The translations under genes were made by a program, and so were the position numbers. The notes beneath the pieces were generated by a model. That model worked only from the letters and a program-made list of their open reading frames with translations, was not told the DNA's origin and did not search any database. Below, one piece after another: positions 8,468-21,040 of a stretch of 64,000 nucleotides of DNA. The stretch comes from Auanema rhodensis (Eukaryota; Nematoda; Chromadorea; Rhabditida; Rhabditidae). Position 1 is the stretch's first letter. Each line of letters begins with the position of its first letter. The stretch lies in assembly GCA_964057225.1 (NCBI GenBank), contig OZ059899.1, positions 16,438,501 to 16,502,500 of the forward strand, given 5' to 3'.

Positions 8468-9440
8468 TATCAACTTCGCTGGGTCTACGTGGTATCAACT
8501 TCGCTGGGTCTACGTGGTATCAACTTCGTTGCTTCGGCGGGACAAGAAATCTCGGAGTCTACTCAACTTCACTGGTTCTACTTTTTTTTTTTTCGGTAGG
8601 GCCAGTGAAGTTGAGGAGACTCCGGGACAATGGTACTAACCGAGTCATCGTGTTAGTGCCCACCGTCCCCGCTGGATCTTCGTCGTAACAACTTCGCTGG
8701 GTCTACGTGGTATCAACATCGCTGGGTCTACGTGGTATCAACATCGCTGGGTCTACGTGGTATCAACTTCGCTGCTTCTTCGTGGTATCAACTTCGCTGG
8801 GTCTACGTGGTATCAACTTCGCTGGGTCTACGTGGTATCAACTTCGCTGGGTCTACGTGGTATCAACTTCGTTGCTTCGGCGGGACAAGAAATCTCGGAG
8901 TCTACTCAACTTCACTGGTTCTACTTTTTTTTTTTCGGTAGGGCCAGTGAAGTTGAGGAGACTCCGGGACAATGGTACTAACCGAGTCATCGTGTTAGTG
9001 CCCACCGTCCCCGCTGGATCTTCGTCGTAACAACTTCGCTGGGTCTACGTGGTATCAACATCGCTGGGTCTACGTGGTATCAACATCGCTGGGTCTACGT
9101 GGTATCAACTTCGCTGCTTCTTCGTGGTATCAACTTCGCTGGGTCTACGTGGTATCAACTTCGCTGGGTCTACGTGGTATCAACTTCGCTGGGTCTACGT
9201 GGTATCAACTTCGTTGCTTCGGCGGGACAAGAAATCTCGGAGTCTACTCAACTTCACTGGTTCTACTTTTTTTTTTTCGGTAGGGCCAGTGAAGTTGAGG
9301 AGACTCCGGGACAATGGTACTAACCGAGTCATCGTGTTAGTGCCCACCGTCCCCGCTGGATCTTCGTCGTAACAACTTCGCTGGGTCTACGTGGTATCAA
9401 CTTCGCTGGGACAAGAAATCTCGGAGTCTACTCAATTTCA
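8468..9440 (+). repeat. 342-bp tandem repeat built of 25-bp minisatellite units
   Basis: The basic 25-mer reads roughly GGTATCAACTTCGCTG then GGTCTACGT, with a variant ending CTTCTTCGT. Several 25-mers plus a 170-bp segment containing a hairpin, an oligo-T run and a short dyad form a 342-bp unit repeated at 8554, 8897 and 9239 (hairpin starts). A fourth copy is cut short at about 9440, where the 39-bp arm begins. Because 25 is not divisible by 3, all three frames of the 25-mers stay open, which explains the short repetitive open frames here. Confidence 0.9.
8554..8623 (+). repeat. 22-bp hairpin in first 342-bp unit
   Basis: Arms at 8554-8575 and 8602-8623 pair at 21 of 22 positions around a 26-nt loop that contains 12 T. 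The same structure recurs at 8897-8965 and 9239-9307 with 11 T. Confidence 0.85.
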
Positions 9441-9450
9441 CTGATTATAT

Positions 9451-9489
9451 TTTTTTTTCTGGATTTTAAAAAAAAATTTAATAAATTTG
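9451..9489 (+). repeat. Right arm of 39-bp inverted repeat, adjoining the satellite array
   Basis: It is the inverted partner of 7491-7529. It directly follows a truncated 342-bp unit and precedes the first satellite monomer by about 15 bp of AT-rich sequence, so it marks the junction between minisatellite and satellite. Confidence 0.8.
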
Positions 9490-11240
9490 TCTTTATAATA
9501 TTTTATTTTTGTTTGATTATAGTTGATAATATTGGAGAAACATTGACAATAACCGGACACAACGTGCCTACAGCCTGAACTTTTTTGTGAACAAATCTTG
9601 TGGATGGGGTTGATATAAACCTTTTTTCCGGAAAACTGAGAAGTCACAGCCAAATCACACCAAGTAATTCAGATTCTACACATCTGAATACCCAAGTTGT
9701 AACTATTTTTGTTTGATTATAGTTGATAATATTGGAGAAACATTGACAATCACCGGACACAACGTGCCTACAGCCTGAACTTTTTTGTGAACAAATCTTG
9801 TGGATGGGGTTGATATAAACCTTTTTTCCGGAAAACTGAGAAGTCACAGCCAAATCACACCAAGTAATTCAGATTCTACACATCTGAATACCCAAGTTGT
9901 AACTATTTTTGTTTGATTATAGTTGATAATATTGGAGAAACATTGACAATCACCGGACACAACGTGCCTACAGCCTGAACTTTTTTGTGAACAAATCTTG
10001 TGGATGGGGTTGATATAAACCTTTTTTCCGGAAAACTGAGAAGTCACAGCCAAATCACACCAAGTAATTCAGATTCTACACATCTGAATACCCAAGTTGT
10101 AACTATTTTTGTTTGATTATAGTTGATAATATTGGAGAAACATTGACAATCACCGGACACAACGTGCCTACAGCCTGAACTTTTTTGTGAACAAATCTTG
10201 TGGATGGGGTTGATATAAACCTTTTTTCCGGAAAACTGAGAAGTCACAGCCAAATCACACCAAGTAATTCAGATTCTACACATCTGAATACCCAAGTTGT
10301 AACTATTTTTGTTTGATTATAGTTGATAATATTGGAGAAACATTGACAATCACCGGACACAACGTGCCTACAGCCTGAACTTTTTTGTGAACAAATCTTG
10401 TGGATGGGGTTGATATAAACCTTTTTTCCGGAAAACTGAGAAGTCACAGCCAAATCACACCAAGTAATTCAGATTCTACACATCTGAATACCCAAGTTGT
10501 AACTATTTTTGTTTGATTATAGTTGATAATATTGGAGAAACATTGACAATCACCGGACACAACGTGCCTACAGCCTGAACTTTTTTGTGAACAAATCTTG
10601 TGGATGGGGTTGATATAAACCTTTTTTCCGGAAAACTGAGAAGTCACAGCCAAATCACACCAAGTAATTCAGATTCTACACATCTGAATACCCAAGTTGT
10701 AACTATTTTTGTTTGATTATAGTTGATAATATTGGAGAAACATTGACAATCACCGGACACAACGTGCCTACAGCCTGAACTTTTTTGTGAACAAATCTTG
10801 TGGATGGGGTTGATATAAACCTTTTTTCCGGAAAACTGAGAAGTCACAGCCAAATCACACCAAGTAATTCAGATTCTACACATCTGAATACCCAAGTTGT
10901 AACTATTTTTGTTTGATTATAGTTGATAATATTGGAGAAACATTGACAATCACCGGACACAACGTGCCTACAGCCTGAACTTTTTTGTGAACAAATCTTG
11001 TGGATGGGGTTGATATAAACCTTTTTTCCGGAAAACTGAGAAGTCACAGCCAAATCACACCAAGTAATTCAGATTCTACACATCTGAATACCCAAGTTGT
11101 AACTATTTTTGTTTGATTATAGTTGATAATATTGGAGAAACATTGACAATCACCGGACACAACGTGCCTACAGCCTGAACTTTTTTGTGAACAAATCTTG
11201 TGGATGGGGTTGATATAAACCTTTTTTCCGGAAAACTGAG

Positions 11241-14240
11241 AAGTCACGGCCGAATCTTACTCGGAATATCAGATTCTACACATCTGAATACCCAAGTTGT
11301 AACTATTTTTGTTTGATTATAGTTGATAATATTGGAGAAACATTGACAATCACCGGACACAACGTGCCTACAGCCTGAACTTTTTTGTGAACAAATCTTG
11401 TGGATGGGGTTGATATAAACCTTTTTTCCGGAAAACTGAGAAGTCACAGCCAAATCACACCAAGTAATTCAGATTCTACACATCTGAATACCCAAGTTGT
11501 AACTATTTTTGTTTGATTATAGTTGATAATATTGGAGAAACATTGACAATCACCGGACACAACGTGCCTACAGCCTGAACTTTTTTGTGAACAAATCTTG
11601 TGGATGGGGTTGATATAAACCTTTTTTCCGGAAAACTGAGAAGTCACAGCCAAATCACACCAAGTAATTCAGATTCTACACATCTGAATACCCAAGTTGT
11701 AACTATTTTTGTTTGATTATAGTTGATAATATTGGAGAAACATTGACAATCACCGGACACAACGTGCCTACAGCCTGAACTTTTTTGTGAACAAATCTTG
11801 TGGATGGGGTTGATATAAACCTTTTTTCCGGAAAACTGAGAAGTCACAGCCAAATCACACCAAGTAATTCAGATTCTACACATCTGAATACCCAAGTTGT
11901 AACTATTTTTGTTTGATTATAGTTGATAATATTGGAGAAACATTGACAATCACCGGACACAACGTGCCTACAGCCTGAACTTTTTTGTGAACAAATCTTG
12001 TGGATGGGGTTGATATAAACCTTTTTTCCGGAAAACTGAGAAGTCACAGCCAAATCACACCAAGTAATTCAGATTCTACACATCTGAATACCCAAGTTGT
12101 AACTATTTTTGTTTGATTATAGTTGATAATATTGGAGAAACATTGACAATCACCGGACACAACGTGCCTACAGCCTGAACTTTTTTGTGAACAAATCTTG
12201 TGGATGGGGTTGATATAAACCTTTTTTCCGGAAAACTGAGAAGTCACGGCCGAATCTTACTCGGAATATCAGATTCTACACATCTGAATACCCAAGTTGT
12301 AACTATTTTTGTTTGATTATAGTTGATAATATTGGAGAAACATTGACAATCACCGGACACAACGTGCCTACAGCCTGAACTTTTTTGTGAACAAATCTTG
12401 TGGATGGGGTTGATATAAACCTTTTTTCCGGAAAACTGAGAAGTCACAGCCAAATCACACCAAGTAATTCAGATTCTACACATCTGAATACCCAAGTTGT
12501 AACTATTTTTGTTTGATTATAGTTGATAATATTGGAGAAACATTGACAATCACCGGACACAACGTGCCTACAGCCTGAACTTTTTTGTGAACAAATCTTG
12601 TGGATGGGGTTGATATAAACCTTTTTTCCGGAAAACTGAGAAGTCACAGCCAAATCACACCAAGTAATTCAGATTCTACACATCTGAATACCCAAGTTGT
12701 AACTATTTTTGTTTGATTATAGTTGATAATATTGGAGAAACATTGACAATCACCGGACACAACGTGCCTACAGCCTGAACTTTTTTGTGAACAAATCTTG
12801 TGGATGGGGTTGATATAAACCTTTTTTCCGGAAAACTGAGAAGTCACAGCCAAATCACACCAAGTAATTCAGATTCTACACATCTGAATACCCAAGTTGT
12901 AACTATTTTTGTTTGATTATAGTTGATAATATTGGAGAAACATTGACAATCACCGGACACAACGTGCCTACAGCCTGAACTTTTTTGTGAACAAATCTTG
13001 TGGATGGGGTTGATATAAACCTTTTTTCCGGAAAACTGAGAAGTCACAGCCAAATCACACCAAGTAATTCAGATTCTACACATCTGAATACCCAAGTTGT
13101 AACTATTTTTGTTTGATTATAGTTGATAATATTGGAGAAACATTGACAATCACCGGACACAACGTGCCTACAGCCTGAACTTTTTTGTGAACAAATCTTG
13201 TGGATGGGGTTGATATAAACCTTTTTTCCGGAAAACTGAGAAGTCACGGCCGAATCTTACTCGGAATATCAGATTCTACACATCTGAATACCCAAGTTGT
13301 AACTATTTTTGTTTGATTATAGTTGATAATATTGGAGAAACATTGACAATCACCGGACACAACGTGCCTACAGCCTGAACTTTTTTGTGAACAAATCTTG
13401 TGGATGGGGTTGATATAAACCTTTTTTCCGGAAAACTGAGAAGTCACAGCCAAATCACACCAAGTAATTCAGATTCTACACATCTGAATACCCAAGTTGT
13501 AACTATTTTTGTTTGATTATAGTTGATAATATTGGAGAAACATTGACAATCACCGGACACAACGTGCCTACAGCCTGAACTTTTTTGTGAACAAATCTTG
13601 TGGATGGGGTTGATATAAACCTTTTTTCCGGAAAACTGAGAAGTCACAGCCAAATCACACCAAGTAATTCAGATTCTACACATCTGAATACCCAAGTTGT
13701 AACTATTTTTGTTTGATTATAGTTGATAATATTGGAGAAACATTGACAATCACCGGACACAACGTGCCTACAGCCTGAACTTTTTTGTGAACAAATCTTG
13801 TGGATGGGGTTGATATAAACCTTTTTTCCGGAAAACTGAGAAGTCACAGCCAAATCACACCAAGTAATTCAGATTCTACACATCTGAATACCCAAGTTGT
13901 AACTATTTTTGTTTGATTATAGTTGATAATATTGGAGAAACATTGACAATCACCGGACACAACGTGCCTACAGCCTGAACTTTTTTGTGAACAAATCTTG
14001 TGGATGGGGTTGATATAAACCTTTTTTCCGGAAAACTGAGAAGTCACAGCCAAATCACACCAAGTAATTCAGATTCTACACATCTGAATACCCAAGTTGT
14101 AACTATTTTTGTTTGATTATAGTTGATAATATTGGAGAAACATTGACAATCACCGGACACAACGTGCCTACAGCCTGAACTTTTTTGTGAACAAATCTTG
14201 TGGATGGGGTTGATATAAACCTTTTTTCCGGAAAACTGAG
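11241..14240 (+). repeat. Higher-order repeat: 1000-bp unit (one B, four A monomers)
   Basis: Cassette B occurs at 11241, 12241, 13241 and 14241 with only A monomers between, giving three complete 5-monomer units that appear identical. Confidence 0.85.
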
Positions 14241-15840
14241 AAGTCACGGCCGAATCTTACTCGGAATATCAGATTCTACACATCTGAATACCCAAGTTGT
14301 AACTATTTTTGTTTGATTATAGTTGATAATATTGGAGAAACATTGACAATCACCGGACACAACGTGCCTACAGCCTGAACTTTTTTGTGAACAAATCTTG
14401 TGGATGGGGTTGATATAAACCTTTTTTCCGGAAAACTGAGAAGTCACAGCCAAATCACACCAAGTAATTCAGATTCTACACATCTGAATACCCAAGTTGT
14501 AACTATTTTTGTTTGATTATAGTTGATAATATTGGAGAAACATTGACAATCACCGGACACAACGTGCCTACAGCCTGAACTTTTTTGTGAACAAATCTTG
14601 TGGATGGGGTTGATATAAACCTTTTTTCCGGAAAACTGAGAAGTCACAGCCAAATCACACCAAGTAATTCAGATTCTACACATCTGAATACCCAAGTTGT
14701 AACTATTTTTGTTTGATTATAGTTGATAATATTGGAGAAACATTGACAATCACCGGACACAACGTGCCTACAGCCTGAACTTTTTTGTGAACAAATCTTG
14801 TGGATGGGGTTGATATAAACCTTTTTTCCGGAAAACTGAGAAGTCACAGCCAAATCACACCAAGTAATTCAGATTCTACACATCTGAATACCCAAGTTGT
14901 AACTATTTTTGTTTGATTATAGTTGATAATATTGGAGAAACATTGACAATCACCGGACACAACGTGCCTACAGCCTGAACTTTTTTGTGAACAAATCTTG
15001 TGGATGGGGTTGATATAAACCTTTTTTCCGGAAAACTGAGAAGTCACAGCCAAATCACACCAAGTAATTCAGATTCTACACATCTGAATACCCAAGTTGT
15101 AACTATTTTTGTTTGATTATAGTTGATAATATTGGAGAAACATTGACAATCACCGGACACAACGTGCCTACAGCCTGAACTTTTTTGTGAACAAATCTTG
15201 TGGATGGGGTTGATATAAACCTTTTTTCCGGAAAACTGAGAAGTCACAGCCAAATCACACCAAGTAATTCAGATTCTACACATCTGAATACCCAAGTTGT
15301 AACTATTTTTGTTTGATTATAGTTGATAATATTGGAGAAACATTGACAATCACCGGACACAACGTGCCTACAGCCTGAACTTTTTTGTGAACAAATCTTG
15401 TGGATGGGGTTGATATAAACCTTTTTTCCGGAAAACTGAGAAGTCACAGCCAAATCACACCAAGTAATTCAGATTCTACACATCTGAATACCCAAGTTGT
15501 AACTATTTTTGTTTGATTATAGTTGATAATATTGGAGAAACATTGACAATCACCGGACACAACGTGCCTACAGCCTGAACTTTTTTGTGAACAAATCTTG
15601 TGGATGGGGTTGATATAAACCTTTTTTCCGGAAAACTGAGAAGTCACAGCCAAATCACACCAAGTAATTCAGATTCTACACATCTGAATACCCAAGTTGT
15701 AACTATTTTTGTTTGATTATAGTTGATAATATTGGAGAAACATTGACAATCACCGGACACAACGTGCCTACAGCCTGAACTTTTTTGTGAACAAATCTTG
15801 TGGATGGGGTTGATATAAACCTTTTTTCCGGAAAACTGAG

Positions 15841-17440
15841 AAGTCACGGCCGAATCTTACTCGGAATATCAGATTCTACACATCTGAATACCCAAGTTGT
15901 AACTATTTTTGTTTGATTATAGTTGATAATATTGGAGAAACATTGACAATCACCGGACACAACGTGCCTACAGCCTGAACTTTTTTGTGAACAAATCTTG
16001 TGGATGGGGTTGATATAAACCTTTTTTCCGGAAAACTGAGAAGTCACGGCCGAATCTTACTCGGAATATCAGATTCTACACATCTGAATACCCAAGTTGT
16101 AACTATTTTTGTTTGATTATAGTTGATAATATTGGAGAAACATTGACAATCACCGGACACAACGTGCCTACAGCCTGAACTTTTTTGTGAACAAATCTTG
16201 TGGATGGGGTTGATATAAACCTTTTTTCCGGAAAACTGAGAAGTCACAGCCAAATCACACCAAGTAATTCAGATTCTACACATCTGAATACCCAAGTTGT
16301 AACTATTTTTGTTTGATTATAGTTGATAATATTGGAGAAACATTGACAATCACCGGACACAACGTGCCTACAGCCTGAACTTTTTTGTGAACAAATCTTG
16401 TGGATGGGGTTGATATAAACCTTTTTTCCGGAAAACTGAGAAGTCACAGCCAAATCACACCAAGTAATTCAGATTCTACACATCTGAATACCCAAGTTGT
16501 AACTATTTTTGTTTGATTATAGTTGATAATATTGGAGAAACATTGACAATCACCGGACACAACGTGCCTACAGCCTGAACTTTTTTGTGAACAAATCTTG
16601 TGGATGGGGTTGATATAAACCTTTTTTCCGGAAAACTGAGAAGTCACGGCCGAATCTTACTCGGAATATCAGATTCTACACATCTGAATACCCAAGTTGT
16701 AACTATTTTTGTTTGATTATAGTTGATAATATTGGAGAAACATTGACAATCACCGGACACAACGTGCCTACAGCCTGAACTTTTTTGTGAACAAATCTTG
16801 TGGATGGGGTTGATATAAACCTTTTTTCCGGAAAACTGAGAAGTCACGGCCGAATCTTACTCGGAATATCAGATTCTACACATCTGAATACCCAAGTTGT
16901 AACTATTTTTGTTTGATTATAGTTGATAATATTGGAGAAACATTGACAATCACCGGACACAACGTGCCTACAGCCTGAACTTTTTTGTGAACAAATCTTG
17001 TGGATGGGGTTGATATAAACCTTTTTTCCGGAAAACTGAGAAGTCACAGCCAAATCACACCAAGTAATTCAGATTCTACACATCTGAATACCCAAGTTGT
17101 AACTATTTTTGTTTGATTATAGTTGATAATATTGGAGAAACATTGACAATCACCGGACACAACGTGCCTACAGCCTGAACTTTTTTGTGAACAAATCTTG
17201 TGGATGGGGTTGATATAAACCTTTTTTCCGGAAAACTGAGAAGTCACAGCCAAATCACACCAAGTAATTCAGATTCTACACATCTGAATACCCAAGTTGT
17301 AACTATTTTTGTTTGATTATAGTTGATAATATTGGAGAAACATTGACAATCACCGGACACAACGTGCCTACAGCCTGAACTTTTTTGTGAACAAATCTTG
17401 TGGATGGGGTTGATATAAACCTTTTTTCCGGAAAACTGAG
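15841..17440 (+). repeat. Higher-order repeat: 800-bp unit B-B-A-A, two copies
   Basis: B cassettes at 15841 and 16041, then 16641 and 16841, each pair followed by two A monomers. Two 1600-bp units (one B, seven A) follow from 17841 to 21040, and another spans 14241-15840. Confidence 0.75.
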
Positions 17441-20400
17441 AAGTCACAGCCAAATCACACCAAGTAATTCAGATTCTACACATCTGAATACCCAAGTTGT
17501 AACTATTTTTGTTTGATTATAGTTGATAATATTGGAGAAACATTGACAATCACCGGACACAACGTGCCTACAGCCTGAACTTTTTTGTGAACAAATCTTG
17601 TGGATGGGGTTGATATAAACCTTTTTTCCGGAAAACTGAGAAGTCACAGCCAAATCACACCAAGTAATTCAGATTCTACACATCTGAATACCCAAGTTGT
17701 AACTATTTTTGTTTGATTATAGTTGATAATATTGGAGAAACATTGACAATCACCGGACACAACGTGCCTACAGCCTGAACTTTTTTGTGAACAAATCTTG
17801 TGGATGGGGTTGATATAAACCTTTTTTCCGGAAAACTGAGAAGTCACGGCCGAATCTTACTCGGAATATCAGATTCTACACATCTGAATACCCAAGTTGT
17901 AACTATTTTTGTTTGATTATAGTTGATAATATTGGAGAAACATTGACAATCACCGGACACAACGTGCCTACAGCCTGAACTTTTTTGTGAACAAATCTTG
18001 TGGATGGGGTTGATATAAACCTTTTTTCCGGAAAACTGAGAAGTCACAGCCAAATCACACCAAGTAATTCAGATTCTACACATCTGAATACCCAAGTTGT
18101 AACTATTTTTGTTTGATTATAGTTGATAATATTGGAGAAACATTGACAATCACCGGACACAACGTGCCTACAGCCTGAACTTTTTTGTGAACAAATCTTG
18201 TGGATGGGGTTGATATAAACCTTTTTTCCGGAAAACTGAGAAGTCACAGCCAAATCACACCAAGTAATTCAGATTCTACACATCTGAATACCCAAGTTGT
18301 AACTATTTTTGTTTGATTATAGTTGATAATATTGGAGAAACATTGACAATCACCGGACACAACGTGCCTACAGCCTGAACTTTTTTGTGAACAAATCTTG
18401 TGGATGGGGTTGATATAAACCTTTTTTCCGGAAAACTGAGAAGTCACAGCCAAATCACACCAAGTAATTCAGATTCTACACATCTGAATACCCAAGTTGT
18501 AACTATTTTTGTTTGATTATAGTTGATAATATTGGAGAAACATTGACAATCACCGGACACAACGTGCCTACAGCCTGAACTTTTTTGTGAACAAATCTTG
18601 TGGATGGGGTTGATATAAACCTTTTTTCCGGAAAACTGAGAAGTCACAGCCAAATCACACCAAGTAATTCAGATTCTACACATCTGAATACCCAAGTTGT
18701 AACTATTTTTGTTTGATTATAGTTGATAATATTGGAGAAACATTGACAATCACCGGACACAACGTGCCTACAGCCTGAACTTTTTTGTGAACAAATCTTG
18801 TGGATGGGGTTGATATAAACCTTTTTTCCGGAAAACTGAGAAGTCACAGCCAAATCACACCAAGTAATTCAGATTCTACACATCTGAATACCCAAGTTGT
18901 AACTATTTTTGTTTGATTATAGTTGATAATATTGGAGAAACATTGACAATCACCGGACACAACGTGCCTACAGCCTGAACTTTTTTGTGAACAAATCTTG
19001 TGGATGGGGTTGATATAAACCTTTTTTCCGGAAAACTGAGAAGTCACAGCCAAATCACACCAAGTAATTCAGATTCTACACATCTGAATACCCAAGTTGT
19101 AACTATTTTTGTTTGATTATAGTTGATAATATTGGAGAAACATTGACAATCACCGGACACAACGTGCCTACAGCCTGAACTTTTTTGTGAACAAATCTTG
19201 TGGATGGGGTTGATATAAACCTTTTTTCCGGAAAACTGAGAAGTCACAGCCAAATCACACCAAGTAATTCAGATTCTACACATCTGAATACCCAAGTTGT
19301 AACTATTTTTGTTTGATTATAGTTGATAATATTGGAGAAACATTGACAATCACCGGACACAACGTGCCTACAGCCTGAACTTTTTTGTGAACAAATCTTG
19401 TGGATGGGGTTGATATAAACCTTTTTTCCGGAAAACTGAGAAGTCACGGCCGAATCTTACTCGGAATATCAGATTCTACACATCTGAATACCCAAGTTGT
19501 AACTATTTTTGTTTGATTATAGTTGATAATATTGGAGAAACATTGACAATCACCGAACACAACGTGCCTACAGCCTGAACTTTTTTGTGAACAAATCTTG
19601 TGGATGGGGTTGATATAAACCTTTTTTCCGGAAAACTGAGAAGTCACAGCCAAATCACACCAAGTAATTCAGATTCTACACATCTGAATACCCAAGTTGT
19701 AACTATTTTTGTTTGATTATAGTTGATAATATTGGAGAAACATTGACAATCACCGGACACAACGTGCCTACAGCCTGAACTTTTTTGTGAACAAATCTTG
19801 TGGATGGGGTTGATATAAACCTTTTTTCCGGAAAACTGAGAAGTCACAGCCAAATCACACCAAGTAATTCAGATTCTACACATCTGAATACCCAAGTTGT
19901 AACTATTTTTGTTTGATTATAGTTGATAATATTGGAGAAACATTGACAATCACCGGACACAACGTGCCTACAGCCTGAACTTTTTTGTGAACAAATCTTG
20001 TGGATGGGGTTGATATAAACCTTTTTTCCGGAAAACTGAGAAGTCACAGCCAAATCACACCAAGTAATTCAGATTCTACACATCTGAATACCCAAGTTGT
20101 AACTATTTTTGTTTGATTATAGTTGATAATATTGGAGAAACATTGACAATCACCGGACACAACGTGCCTACAGCCTGAACTTTTTTGTGAACAAATCTTG
20201 TGGATGGGGTTGATATAAACCTTTTTTCCGGAAAACTGAGAAGTCACAGCCAAATCACACCAAGTAATTCAGATTCTACACATCTGAATACCCAAGTTGT
20301 AACTATTTTTGTTTGATTATAGTTGATAATATTGGAGAAACATTGACAATCACCGGACACAACGTGCCTACAGCCTGAACTTTTTTGTGAACAAATCTTG

Positions 20401-21040
20401 TGGATGGGGTTGATATAAACCTTTTTTCCGGAAAACTGAGAAGTCACAGCCAAATCACACCAAGTAATTCAGATTCTACACATCTGAATACCCAAGTTGT
20501 AACTATTTTTGTTTGATTATAGTTGATAATATTGGAGAAACATTGACAATCACCGGACACAACGTGCCTACAGCCTGAACTTTTTTGTGAACAAATCTTG
20601 TGGATGGGGTTGATATAAACCTTTTTTCCGGAAAACTGAGAAGTCACAGCCAAATCACACCAAGTAATTCAGATTCTACACATCTGAATACCCAAGTTGT
20701 AACTATTTTTGTTTGATTATAGTTGATAATATTGGAGAAACATTGACAATCACCGGACACAACGTGCCTACAGCCTGAACTTTTTTGTGAACAAATCTTG
20801 TGGATGGGGTTGATATAAACCTTTTTTCCGGAAAACTGAGAAGTCACAGCCAAATCACACCAAGTAATTCAGATTCTACACATCTGAATACCCAAGTTGT
20901 AACTATTTTTGTTTGATTATAGTTGATAATATTGGAGAAACATTGACAATCACCGGACACAACGTGCCTACAGCCTGAACTTTTTTGTGAACAAATCTTG
21001 TGGATGGGGTTGATATAAACCTTTTTTCCGGAAAACTGAG

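Noticed and set aside
7896-9372. Overlapping plus-strand frames of 66-144 codons in the minisatellite
   Set aside because: 25-bp units stay open in all three frames, the encoded products are frame-shifted versions of each other, and unit 2 of the 213-bp repeat has an in-frame stop.
1-9500. tRNA or rRNA genes
   Set aside because: No cloverleaf-like segment or conserved rRNA stretch was noticed on either strand by eye; a covariance search was not possible.
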